DNA from: Tipula vernalis
Lineage: Eukaryota; Arthropoda; Insecta; Diptera; Tipulidae
DNA: 64,000 bases
Assembly: GCA_958295665.1 (NCBI GenBank)
Contig: OY282560.1
Coordinates: 267,021,168-267,085,167, forward strand
Reading direction: 5' to 3'
Positions within the stretch are counted from its first letter, which is position 1, and each line of letters starts with the position of its first letter. This document shows positions 33,736-44,583 of the stretch, piece after piece. Both the position numbers and the translations under genes were made by a program. The notes beneath the pieces were generated by a model, which worked only from the letters and a program-made list of their open reading frames with translations, was not told the origin of the DNA and searched no databases.

Positions 33736-34594
33736 AATGTCACTTTAGACTACGTAAATACAATAACATATGTCGTGATAATAGTGCACGTGTTGGCAAC
33801 ATAATTCTACCTTCTTCGTTTGTCGGCGGTCCGCATTTCATGTCAAAATTGTATCAAGATAAAAAGGCGATGGTAAGGAAATTCGGTCGCACTGAAATCC
33901 GGATAAATACGAACTACAAGAACTTCAGACCCCATCTGATCGTCCTGATATTGTAACCAGCGTTTTCAGTCTAAAATTAGAAGAATTTTTAAATGAATGA
34001 ACTTTTGTCTGTTATGTTTACATAATCGAGCATCAAAAACACAGAATAATTTCTGCTGAGATGCCTTCTAAGATTAAATTTAGCTTTGCATGAAAAAATT
34101 CTCAAATACAACATTCATGGTCCATGTGGAACACTAAATCCCAACTGTGTTTGTATGATGGAAGGAAAATAGTTATTCAAAATACAAACGGCGCCCCCCC
34201 CCCACACAGTTCTAAGACTCTCCAGTATCAAGGTCAAACATACCAATTGATAATTGGTTTATAGTTCCTCCTCCCCTCGTTTACCCGGTCCTTTGAGATC
34301 ATTATTTGTAACAATATTGGAACTTTTCAAAATAAAAAAATTTTGTGCATAGTTTCCACTGGAATTGCTGCAAATCTACTTCCAGGCGGAATGAAGTGTC
34401 ATTCATCCTTTTCCTTTCCTCTTAATACGGAAACAGTTAAATTTCCACAGCTATACTGTCAGCTTTATACAGCACTGGCAAGAGCCTCAAAATCAACTGC
34501 AGCAGTTCAAATTTTAGAAACTCCGAGGCAAGTACTGACATCTTCCGGGGATGGCGTCACTGATAGTGTCGTCTACACCAAAGTTTTGAACTAA
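33736..34594 (+). pseudogene. Helitron replicase-helicase remnant with large internal deletion
   Basis: Helitron_like_N motifs: VGNIILPSSFVGGPHFMSK, KAMVRKFGR and SDRPDIVTSVFSLKLEE (33775-34000), then IEHQKH, ISAEMP and IHGPCGTLNPNCVCM in shifting frames up to 34170. From 34343 the helicase motif STGIAANLLPGGMKCHS is joined almost directly to the C-terminal FPQLYCQLYTALARASKS...VVYTKVLN. The Rep HUH-Y2 core and most helicase motifs are missing. Helitrons normally carry about 1500 residues. Confidence 0.78.
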
Positions 34595-34599
34595 AATAA

Positions 34600-35512
34600 T
34601 TCACTTCCATATAGCAAACTAAGTAATATACTAAAGATATGTTTATGAAATAAACGGTTTAGGTACAGTTGAATTATGCAACAGATCAGGAAGATGAGAC
34701 TATGGATGAATCTTGAAATTTAGAAGCGGTATGAGAATACGCCTTGCGATACATTTTACAAAATGAAGCATTTACAGGTGATCGATCTTGATAACTTAAG
34801 GATCTGTTTATTTCAAAATGACATTTTTTTTATTTTTAGGGCCGTGGAACCCAGGAACAAGACAAATTTTATACCTTATTTGTTATGAATTGCGGACAGG
34901 ATGAATTGAATTGGATTAAAATAGTAAGTACATTTTATTCGTTCCAAGTAAGTTTTACGTTAGTTTAATGTACATTTTGAGTTTTGAAAAAAAATAAGTT
35001 TTATTATAACTTTTAGAGAAATGTTTATGTGTTTTCTGTCACACCACAACTGCATCTTGCAATGAGCATTAGACGTTCTTCTATAAGTGTTTCGATTTCG
35101 CCAAAGGCCCCTAGTTGTTTTATAATCCTATTACAAATATTATTTTCTTATTTCAGTTGATTGGGTTCACTTCACTAATTTAATGAAACCGTTTATTGTA
35201 AAGATTTCCAATCAGCTTCAATGGCTACAACCATTTGCTCCTAAACTACTCTCTCTTTTCTGAAACATCTCCCGACAGTTAAGACCTATTATTTTTAATT
35301 ACATTCAATACATTCAAGTGGTGCTGCTTTGTCTGGAGGTTACTGTAATAGATGAACTTTATTAGATAAATAGGGTTTTGTCGTAGCGTTTTTTTTTGGT
35401 ATTGTCTTATTGAGAAGTCCAGAACAAGTGTTCAAAAATATTACTGATTTAATGAAAACTATTTTCACTTTAATTTTTGAATGTTAGTCAATTAATTCGT
35501 TTAATTTTTAAT
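34600..35512. other. No gene recognised
   Basis: AT-rich sequence between the Helitron fragment and the inverted-repeat element. I see no ORF over 60 codons with recognisable content. Confidence 0.45.
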
Positions 35513-35786
35513 ATGCCGATCCTTAGACCGGTAAGTATATTAGTATTTACGAACAATCATTCAGCGAAACCGACTGATGGATAGGATTCTCTGGTTTTTA
35601 TCCCGTTGGCATTTAATTTTAATTTATATGATTTTAATATGTCCCGAACATTGTAAGAAAATTGAATCCATTTTGGAACTGATGAGCTTATGATTACGAA
35701 AAAATCAATCTTCTCATCAGGCCGCGGCAACCGGAATGTGTAAATATACAGAATGTTCTGTACATGTTATGTTAGCGAATTATACT
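35513..35786. repeat. Left arm of a long inverted-repeat element
   Basis: Matches, in reverse complement, the segment 40208-40447: tttacgaacaatcattca, gaaaccgactgat and aggattct occur in both. The arm begins ccttagacc and the partner ends ggtctaagggcc. The LTR element at 35787-40202 is inserted between the arms. Confidence 0.7.
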
Positions 35787-35972
35787 TGTAACAACATAAT
35801 CCACATAATAACATAACAATATTATAACACATGTAAACGTCCCATATAGTATTATAACAATAACACGTAAACACAACATTAGAATACGAATGTATGAACT
35901 GAACTGTAATAAAGTATGTTTTGTATTAGCCGTCAATAGCAAAAGACGTGTCTCTGATTTATCCTCATCAAA
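35787..35972 (+). repeat. 5' LTR (short, about 186 bp)
   Basis: The last 85 or so bases (gaactgaactgtaataaagt ... cctcatca) match the 3' LTR end with few differences and include an AATAAAG poly(A)-like site. The upstream part does not resemble the 3' LTR beyond the initial TGTAACAA. Confidence 0.8.
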
Positions 35973-36359
35973 TGGTGTCAGAAGATGGCGAATTAACTAA
36001 AAAAAAAAGAGAAATAAAGTGTTAATAAATACAGAAAATTGATAAATAATTATAAAATAATCAAAATTAATACAAAAGAAAAGTATAATAGCAAATATTA
36101 TACGCCGATGATAAATAACATCATCAATATTTTGAGATTAAAAATTCATTTTTTTAACGCTACACGAGAAATAACATGGCGAGAACAAAAACAAAAACAA
36201 AACAGTGTACTAAAAAATAAAGAAAAGAGACACTGATGGTAGAATAATAACAAAAATAAAAATAAAATATTGAGGATACAAACAACCAGATCACACCATC
36301 AAAAAATAATGGAGGTGTGGCCAACACACGATTTTCTTTTACGAATAGAGAATTTTGAG

Positions 36360-36475
36360 AATTTTTTTTTTTTTTATAACTTTTTTTTTTTAATTTTTTT
36401 TTTTTTAATTTTTTAATTTTTTTTTTAATTTTTTATTTTTTATTTTTATTTGTTTTTAATTTTTGGAAACATTTT
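36360..36475. repeat. T-rich low-complexity tract
   Basis: Long T homopolymers broken by AA in the untranslated leader of the LTR element. A short GACA/CTGA microsatellite follows near 36666-36697. Confidence 0.9.
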
Positions 36476-36831
36476 GTATTAAGTAGTTTTTTGTAAACCT
36501 TATACTTTTTAAGATATTTGCAAAATAAATTTTCTGGACCAAGGGAGTGGCCACTTCCAGTTAGCCGATTTGGAGTAAAATTCACTGGGACCTCCCAATT
36601 TATCAAAAATGCTTAAATCTGAAGTTTCAGTTCGATTGGTTAAACCATCTGGGCTGTAGAGAGGACACAGACAGACTGACAGACTGACAGACAGACACCA
36701 TTTCGAAACCCACTTTTTCGGACTCAGGAGACCTCAAAACAAATGAATCTCTAAAAATCTCAAGGTCCAAAATTTTCATGATTACTATACTTTATTTTAC
36801 TAGAGTAAAAGAAAGTAAAAGTGGATAAAAA

Positions 36832-37813
36832 ATGGAAGGGCTAAAACCACCAAAACAATTAGTTATCAACGATAACATAGAAAAAGAATGGAAGAACTGG
36901 CTGAAACAATTCAAACATTATGCAGTAGCACCAGAATTGGACAAAAAAGAAGAAAAAATCAAAGTAGCAACTTTGATGACCTGCATCGGCACCCAAGCCA
37001 ACAAGATAGCAGATACACTAAATATCGAAGATGACGACGATTTTAATAAGGTAACAAAAAAGTTCACCGAATATTTCACGGAGAATCAATTATTCGTGTG
37101 AACGATTCATGCTAAATAACTTAAAACAAGAAACGGGTGAAAAATTCGACGAATTTTTAACTAGATGTAGATTGCAATTAAATAGATGTAATTTATCGAA
37201 AATAACCCCAGATGATATTTTAAAAGACAAAATAATAATGGGGATAATAAAAAACGATCTGCGACAGAGACTGCTGTCAGATGACAAGTTGACTCTTAAC
37301 GAGGTCATTAATAAATGTAAAACAGAAGAAATTACGAGGCAACAGGTACAATCGTTTAAAAATGAAACGATACATATAGTTAAAAATAAAAAACTTAGTG
37401 TAGAAAATCAAAGCAACGTATTTTCTTGCAATAGATGTAAAACCACGCATGGCCCCAAAAGTTGTTCAGCTTTTGGCAAAGTGTGTGAGTTGTGCAAGAA
37501 AAAGGGACATCTAGGCCTAGCTTGTAGGAGCAAATATAAAAACGGTATTCAAAATAAAAATAATATTCATAATAAATATAATAAGAATAACCAGAGTAAC
37601 AAACAAATAAGTTGTCTGACCGAGGAAAACACTCTTGATGATACAAAATATGGGTCACTAGAAGCCTTGAATCTCACTGTACTCACAATTGATAGAGGCA
37701 CGGATGATGGTTGGTATGAGGACATAATCATAAACAATATCACAGTTAGATGCAAGATAGATACGGGCGCCATGTGCAAGTTTCTAGACAAAGCACTAAC
37801 AGACGAACTATGA
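36832..37813 (+). pseudogene. gag and protease, broken
   Basis: The ATG at 36832 opens MEGLKPPKQLVIND, a capsid-like region with WKNWLKQFKHYA. The frame stops at 37099 and resumes shifted at 37109 (LKQETGEKFDEFLTRCRLQL), a normal continuation of the same domain. Cysteine knuckles occur at CNRCKTTHGPKSC and CELCKKKGHLGLAC (about 37428-37535). The protease follows: VRCKIDTGAMCKFL (DTG intact, about 37757), ending at a TGA at 37811. Confidence 0.82.
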
Positions 37814-38059
37814 CTAGAAATAGACACATCCAACACAAGAAATCTAGAAGCATTCGGAGGAAGTCTAATTAAAGTAATTGGTGAAAAAAAAAATAGTTGC
37901 ACGGTCAGGAATAAAACTCACATAATCAATTTTAAAATAATACATGATGAAGGAATCCCAATAATTGGACTTCATACAGCAAATGAGCTAGAATTAGTCA
38001 CACGAACAGACGGGATTAATAAAGATCAGTCAAAACAAAGAGTATGTCAAATAAAGGAT

Positions 38060-39550
38060 GACATAATTTATAGATGTAGGTAAAGTAAACATTTTCACCT
38101 ACGACATAGATTTAATTCCGAATCCAAAATTCGAAATATCACCTCCACGTAGGGTAGCATACTCGATCAGGGAAGACGTTAAAAATCAGCTAGACAAAAT
38201 GGTGGAAGGGGGAATAATAAGGAGAATCTCAGAACCGACTCCAGTCGTCTCACCACTAGTAGCGGTAAAACAAAAGGGTAAACTAAGAATATGCATAGAT
38301 CCATCTAATTTAAACAAAAACTTGCTTAGACGTCACTATCCGATGAAAACAATAGACGAGATAGCAACAAATATAAAGGGATCAAAATATTTCACACTTT
38401 TGGACTGCCTTAAAGGATTCTGGCAAATCCGAGGTGTTTCAGGAACTGATGTCCGGTATTTTTGAAGGGAAGGAAAACATAGAAGTGTCAATGGATGACA
38501 TACTGATCCATGACTCCACACTAAAAAGGTGTCAGGAAAAAACGGAGGAAGTAATCCAAATCATGCGGAAAGCGGGTTTTAAACTTAATGAAGAAAATGT
38601 TTATTCAACGTAAATTCAGTCAAATTCTTGGGGCATAAGATCTCAGGAAAGGGTTTGCAAATCGATGAAGACAAAATATCGACAATAGCAAACTTTAAAA
38701 TCCCGAAAAACGTGAAACAAGTGCAAAGATTAATAGGCATAATTAATTACGTCGCAAAATTTATTCCAAAATGCTCTGACGTAACTGCACCAATAAGAGA
38801 ACTTCTGAAAAAGAATACGGAGTTTCATTGGGACTTTGATCAGCAAAGAGCATTTGAAAACATAAAAACCTTACTAAAAAGTACACCAGTGTTGAACTAC
38901 TACGACACTAACAAAAAGGCGAAACTATCAGTAGATGCGAGTAAATCTGCATTGGGAGCAGTTTTAATGCAAGATGAACAACCAATTGATTATGCGTCAA
39001 GGTCACTAAGCAAAACGGAATAAGGGTATCCACAAAATTCCAATACTTATATATATGGAAAGGAGTTGGAAGTGGAAACAGACCACAAACCCCTAGAAAC
39101 AATATGTAAAAAACCAATAGGATCGGCACCACCGAGATTACAAAGAATTTTATTCGAAATTAGCCAATACAATCCAACAGTGGTTTACAAAAAGGGCAAA
39201 GATATACCAATAGCAGATTTGTTGAGTAGAGATGTAGATAATCCACCATACGAAAATCGAAATACACCTACTAGTACCAATGTCAACAAACGCAGCTGAA
39301 TTAATGATTCAAGACTACGACAAAGAATCATACTATACAACACTAAAATCATTTACTGTACTAGTATAATGGAAGGATGAAAGAGTAATCCCAAACGAGG
39401 TCAAACATTTCTCAAATTTCAAAGAGGAACTATCAATATACAACGAAATCATATTCAAAGGGCAAAAGTGTATTTGGTTAAGATAGTAATTCCCAAAGGT
39501 CAAATTAAAAAAATCATTACTCAAGCGCATGGCGGTCATCTTGGACAACA
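38060..39550 (+). pseudogene. RT-RNase H-integrase fragments
   Basis: RT opens with MVEGGIIRRISEPTPVVSPL and FTLLDCLKGFWQI, then jumps directly to VSMDDILIHD, skipping about 55 residues around the LPFG region. Next come GHKISGKGLQIDEDKI, LIGIINYVAKFIPKCSD, the RNase H LSVDASKSALGAVL and VETDHKPLETI, and PIADLLSRD. The integrase zinc-binding HGGHLGQQSA is reached at 39530 and then cut by a MITE. Stops separate the pieces. Confidence 0.82.
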
Positions 39551-39560
39551 ATCGGCACGG

Positions 39561-39812
39561 ATTGGTTTTAGCTGTCTCACTTGACAGGCGACGGTGGCAA
39601 ATTTTGGAAAAGGAAGATTTAATTTGTTTTTAAATTAAAATAGAAATGAAATAAAATTTACTAATGTTTATTCAATTCTGTATTATGTTTGCAAATTTTG
39701 GAAAAGGAAGATTAAATTGTTTTTTAATTAAATAAACAGCGATTTTTAGTTATTAATATTTCCACACCAAGAAATAAATGGCGCCACTTTGACTGAGACA
39801 GCTAAAACCAAT
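39561..39812. mobile_element. About 250-bp MITE inside integrase
   Basis: Ends attggttttagctgtctca and its complement gagacagctaaaaccaat. Inside is a direct repeat gcaaattttggaaaaggaag at 39597 and 39691. It interrupts the integrase coding region just after the zinc-binding motif. No clear target duplication. Confidence 0.8.
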
Positions 39813-39903
39813 GCTAGCCAATAACCTTAGTATTTAAGGATATTTAATATAAAATAAGTATAAATAAGTTTAAATAAAAAAAAAAAAAAAAAAAAACGGA
39901 AGA

Positions 39904-40202
39904 TGTAACAATGGACTAACAATCTTAACTGTCTGACCGATGTCGTAACCGTTTGAATATCGAAAATATTTGAATATCGAAAAATTATTTATTGTTGACA
40001 TTGTTGACATATTCGACATTCATGACATATTGTTATTTTAAATAGAGACGTCGACAATGACAATTGTCGACACGTCGACTATTGAATAATTGACATGTCA
40101 TTGTCGACCTCACCATCGCTGGTATGAACTGAACTGTAATAAAGTATGTTTTATATTAGCCGTCAATAGCAAAAGACATGTCTCTGATTCATCCTCATCA
40201 CA
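39904..40202 (+). repeat. 3' LTR (about 299 bp, different U3)
   Basis: It begins TGTAACAA after an A-rich, purine-rich tract (39870-39903). The first two thirds contain short inverted and direct copies of gacaatgacaattgtcgac and gaatatcgaaaa that have no counterpart in the 5' LTR. The last 85 bp match the 5' LTR. Confidence 0.75.
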
Positions 40203-40207
40203 ATACT

Positions 40208-40690
40208 AATACAGCAAAATTCCCTTACAATCTTTCTTCTTCACGACATTCATCAGTTCGAAACTGGATTAAATTCTCTTACAATCTTCGCAACAAATTA
40301 AAATAATATAATTTAAAATTAAATACCATTCGGATAAAACCATAGAATCCTGTCTATCAGTCGGTTTCGTTGAATGATTGTTCGTAAATATTAATATACT
40401 TCTACGTGTTAATTTGTAAAATACATTAAAAATGGTCTAAGGGCCGGTTGCATATTAGAAATTAAATGAATTAATTAATTAACATTTAAAAATTAAAGTA
40501 AAATTATCTTACACAAAAATAGAGCTGTGTGAATGTCGTGAGGAAGAAAAACTGTAGGAAAATTTGGCTGTATTCTGTATATGGTGTAATGTAAATTGTG
40601 GTGGCTCATCAATTCGAAACTGGATTAAATTCTTTTACAATCTTTGGAACATATTAAAATCATATACATAAATGTAAAATCACTTTCCAG
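40208..40690. repeat. Right arm of the inverted-repeat element and a neighbouring copy
   Basis: 40208-40447 is the reverse complement of the arm at 35513-35786. A direct neighbour at 40500-40690 repeats parts of it (cgaaactggattaaattct at 40259 and 40619; gctgtgtgaatgtcg at 40526). The same family recurs at 47330-47510. Confidence 0.65.
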
Positions 40691-41189
40691 AATAGATTTA
40701 CTTATATGAATTGGAAAAACGAAATCCATTGCTCCTCATAATATGTAAAGTAATACTTCGGCTCGTCCAGCCAAAACCACCTCATATGGTAAATCATAAA
40801 AGTGTTGTTTATAACCGTAAGGACGATCTAGGTAAAATTATTATTCTTTAGAAAAAAGTCTTTGCCGCACATTACTCCAGGTTGAAATTTGAACGGTTTT
40901 TTGTTCGCCCTTTATTCAACGGTGTTTTCTTTAATTTTATAGAATTTAGAAAATGGACTGTAGTAGCGATATTTACCCCATTTTACGTTTCTAGTCACTG
41001 AACTTTCTGAATTTAAGTTTTGCAGAGAATCGTGTGCTTTTCTGCTGGAATTGCTTCCGTTTAGCTTTTTCAGTACCCTTCAGAATTTTTGGAAAATATT
41101 ATATGCCATTTGCACTTCGATATAAGATTTGGCTTTAGTTCAATTAAGACTGCGGTCCTTCTATATTTCATCCCTATACTGTTTTTTAC
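40691..41189. other. No gene recognised
   Basis: AT-rich spacer up to the left edge of duplication block B near 41190. Confidence 0.45.
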
Positions 41190-41904
41190 AGCCATTGTTA
41201 AGATTTTTCAGAATATATTTTTGTAAAATTTGAGAAGAAAACCATTTTGTTTATCTAATGATTAATTTTTTTTGCTTGATACGACTCAGTCTTCCCCCGA
41301 AAAAAAAGCCTAGGCGTACTATTCGTTTACAACGCCTATGTGTTCTATTACAGTCATAATAAATACAATTTAATGTTTATTGCTTAAACAAGTTAAAATT
41401 GTACAAAATAATTCTGGTACAAAAATTGTAATTACAAAAATGCTATATTAAAACACCCGCGAAAACATATTATTGTTTCATTATTTTTACGACGTACATA
41501 TATACGTGCTAATATTTTTTTGTTAATATTACAGACAGGGTTAAAATTGAATTACTTACTTATATGTATAACATACACCATGTACATATTACAAACGAAC
41601 TTTACCACAGATTTGAGCTAAACTCTGATATCGTTAAAAATATTTTATTTTATTTTTTTTTTTTTAATTTCTTAAACCCCGTTTGCTGTTTTCAAATCTG
41701 AAAAAAAAAACCGAACGTTAACATAAAGTGTGTAGTCGATGTAAATTTTTTTTTTTTTTTTTTTTAAAACATCTTTATTGATATGGCTACTACAATCTTA
41801 AACATTATTAATTCATTAGTAAGGTTGACATTAGTACTTATGAGATAAGCATAAACTTGTGTGGGTCTGTTGGACCAGTATCCAGTTCCCTTAAGATATA
41901 ATAT

Positions 41905-44583
41905 TCATACGGTTAGCTCATGTGGTTTGATTCGTTTGAGCCGCCTTATTTCGTTTGTACTGTCCAGTAGTTGTACGGCCTCAACGTTGGTGTGGTTAAG
42001 AAGCCTCTTCTCATGTTTAATGGCACATTCGCGGATGACGTCGTCTATCAATTGTATTTTTAGATCATTGTGTATTTCTCTGTTAGTCACAAATCGGTAA
42101 GCGTTGGTGACCATTCGAAGAAATTTATTTTGGCTACGTTGTATAATGTCTCTATTGGATTTATGAGTACAACCCCATAGCTGCGCACCATACATCCATA
42201 TTGGTTTGAAGATAGTCTGGTAGACTAGTCTTTTGCAATACAGGTTCATTTTGGAATGATGCCCAATTAACCAGTACATTTGACGTTGTTTTAATCGTAT
42301 CTGTTCAGCTTTTTGTCTCACATGATGTTTCCAGTTGAGCCTTGAATCTAAATGCAGACCAAGGTATTTAGCCGATTCAGCCTGCGGCACTTGCACCCCA
42401 TTGAGGTATATGTGTAGACTGTTATTTTTGTGTCGGAGCGTAAATGTCACATGGGTTGATTTGAGCTCATTAAGCACTATTTTCCAGTCAATTGTCCATT
42501 TAGTAACGTTGTTCATTGCTCGTTGAAGATTTTCCACTGCCCTTGGTTGTGATTCGTCTACTGACATAATTACAGTGTCGTCAGCGAACGTGCCGATGAA
42601 CGTTTTATTCGTTGTAGGTATGTCCGCAGTGTAGATAAGGTAGAGGAGGGGTCCCAATACGCTTCCCTGCGGAACTCCCGCTAGCGTTGGATAAAAGTCA
42701 GAACATGTTTCTTCATGGATGACTCTGAATTGGCGATCAGAGAGGTATGATTCAAGCAGCTGGCAATAGTTTTGTGGTAGCATTTTGCTCATCTTGAATG
42801 TCAATCCCTCGTGCCAAACCCTATCAAAGGCCTGAGATACATCCAGAAATACGGCGGGGCAATATTTATTTTCTTCTAACGCTTCCTCTATTACTGTAGT
42901 TATTCGATGGACTTGATCTATTGTGGAGTGGTTATTCCTGAATCCAAATTGAAAATCAGGAACGTTTACCATTGGCTTTAGACGTTTTAGTAGTAGTTTT
43001 TCAAACAGCTTTGATAAGGTCGGAAGCAGTGAAATTGGTCTGTATGATGTTACTTCTTCATCTGGTTTACCTGGTTTCTTCAACATAATTATTTGAGCCG
43101 TCTTGAAGCATTTGGGTATATACTTCAATCTCATACAGGCATTAAATAAGTATGTGATCATGATGATTGCTTTGCGTGGAAGTTCCTTGAATAGACCCGG
43201 TGATATTTCATCAATTCCTGGTGCCTTTTTTTGACTAAGACTTTTGTCGATTTCTTCAGCAATTTCCATTGGCGTGACCCTTTTAAAATCCTGATTTGGT
43301 TGATAGACAGGTGTTACGTCAATGTTGGATTGAATGTCATGGGGTTGAAACACTGTTGCTAGGTGTTGAGCAAAGAGTTCCGCTTTTTCTTTGTCATGTC
43401 GAACCCAATTGCCTTGAGCATTTCTTATAGGTGGTACTCGAACTACAGGTCGTTTAAATTTTCTGGTTGCTTTCCATAACGAGTAGTCCTTATCCATTTC
43501 TGGACCTAGCCCGCTTAAGTAGTTGTCGAAGCAATCCTGTTTGAAGCTTTTGATTAGCCTATTGATGTTACTTATTCGATTGAAGGTGGTTTTGTCAGCG
43601 GGATTTCTGGTGAGATGCCATATTCTCCTTGCCTTTCTCCTTGCCTTTCTCCTTTCCTTGATTTGTTCCCTGATTTCAGCCGGGTATTTGACTTCAATCT
43701 CCGCTTTGTCCTTTAATTCTGGAGTAGCTAGACTGGCGGCCATACGAGTGTATTCAATGAAATTGTTTGTTTGTTGTTCCAATTCTTCATTACTTTTAAT
43801 ACTAACTTTTAATTCAACTAGCTCTTCCAGTTTTTCTCTGAAGAGGTCCCAATCCGTGAATCTATTAGTAAGGTTTTGCTTCTTTTTTTTTTTCTTGATG
43901 ACTATAGCGCTTACTGACAACAGTACAGGAATGTGATCAGATGTTAAGTCGTTAATTCCTTCGACTCTAGTGTAATTGGATGAAATACCTTTTATGATGA
44001 AGAAATCAAGCAAATCTGGTATTTTTCCTGCATCCGTTGGCCAATACGTTGGCCTCCTTGGAGACAGATATTCACATTTGTTTTCATGAATGGCATTGAA
44101 CAAAGCATTTCCTTTCCCAGGAGAAATTAGCCTGGAACCGCAAGCTGTATCTTTTATATTATAGTCTCCTCCAATAATAAATCTTGGACCGAGCTTATTA
44201 AAGACGTTATTAAATTGTAACTTCGTTGGTGTATGCCGTGGAGGACAGTATGCTGCCGCAATATTTAGATCTGCGCCATTATATTGGATCTGCGCCATTA
44301 TAACAGTTGCTTGCATGTAGCTTTCTCGAATATCCTCTTGTTGATTATGTTTGATATTATTTTTAATTAGTACAGCTGAACCACCTCTGGCTCTTTCACT
44401 AGGATGGGTTGTCCAGTAGGAATTAAATCCCTTTATTCTAAAAAAGCTTTTGTTGGAGAAGTGCGTTTCTGAAATAAGTGCAATATCTATGTTGTTTGTA
44501 TGGAGAAATATTTCCAGTTCTTGGGCTCGTTGGTTGAGCCCATTAGCGTTCCAAGTTACAATGCGTAGGCACGAGTTAATCAT
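41905..44583 (-). CDS. ORF2: AP endonuclease and reverse transcriptase (Jockey)
   Basis: 892 residues from the ATG at 44583, uninterrupted. Endonuclease motifs: LRIVTWNANGLNQRAQ, ALISETHFS, FIIGGDYNIKDTACGS and LTSDHIPVLL (about residues 5-225). RT motifs: TSYRPISLLPTLSKLFEKL, FQFGFRNNHSTIDQVHRI, VFLDVSQAFDRVWHEGL, AGVPQGSVLGPLLYLIY and the catalytic FADDTVIM (about 440-690). There is no RNase H, as expected for Jockey. The protein nicks the target and primes reverse transcription there. All key residues I can identify are present, so it could be enzymatically competent. Confidence 0.93.
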   Translation of the reverse strand: MINSCLRIVTWNANGLNQRAQELEIFLHTNNIDIALISETHFSNKSFFRIKGFNSYWTTHPSERARGGSAVLIKNNIKHNQQEDIRESYMQATVIMAQIQYNGADLNIAAAYCPPRHTPTKLQFNNVFNKLGPRFIIGGDYNIKDTACGSRLISPGKGNALFNAIHENKCEYLSPRRPTYWPTDAGKIPDLLDFFIIKGISSNYTRVEGINDLTSDHIPVLLSVSAIVIKKKKKKQNLTNRFTDWDLFREKLEELVELKVSIKSNEELEQQTNNFIEYTRMAASLATPELKDKAEIEVKYPAEIREQIKERRKARRKARRIWHLTRNPADKTTFNRISNINRLIKSFKQDCFDNYLSGLGPEMDKDYSLWKATRKFKRPVVRVPPIRNAQGNWVRHDKEKAELFAQHLATVFQPHDIQSNIDVTPVYQPNQDFKRVTPMEIAEEIDKSLSQKKAPGIDEISPGLFKELPRKAIIMITYLFNACMRLKYIPKCFKTAQIIMLKKPGKPDEEVTSYRPISLLPTLSKLFEKLLLKRLKPMVNVPDFQFGFRNNHSTIDQVHRITTVIEEALEENKYCPAVFLDVSQAFDRVWHEGLTFKMSKMLPQNYCQLLESYLSDRQFRVIHEETCSDFYPTLAGVPQGSVLGPLLYLIYTADIPTTNKTFIGTFADDTVIMSVDESQPRAVENLQRAMNNVTKWTIDWKIVLNELKSTHVTFTLRHKNNSLHIYLNGVQVPQAESAKYLGLHLDSRLNWKHHVRQKAEQIRLKQRQMYWLIGHHSKMNLYCKRLVYQTIFKPIWMYGAQLWGCTHKSNRDIIQRSQNKFLRMVTNAYRFVTNREIHNDLKIQLIDDVIRECAIKHEKRLLNHTNVEAVQLLDSTNEIRRLKRIKPHELTV

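Larger units (their letters stand above)
35787..40202 (+). mobile_element. Defective Gypsy-type LTR retrotransposon
   Basis: Bounded by TGTAACAA and CATCACA with a 5-bp duplication ATACT (35782-35786, 40203-40207). Order: 5' LTR, primer-binding-site-like TGGTGTCAGAAG (35973), gag, protease, RT with a deletion, RNase H and the start of integrase. A MITE and the 3' LTR follow. The integrase core is missing. Confidence 0.85.
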
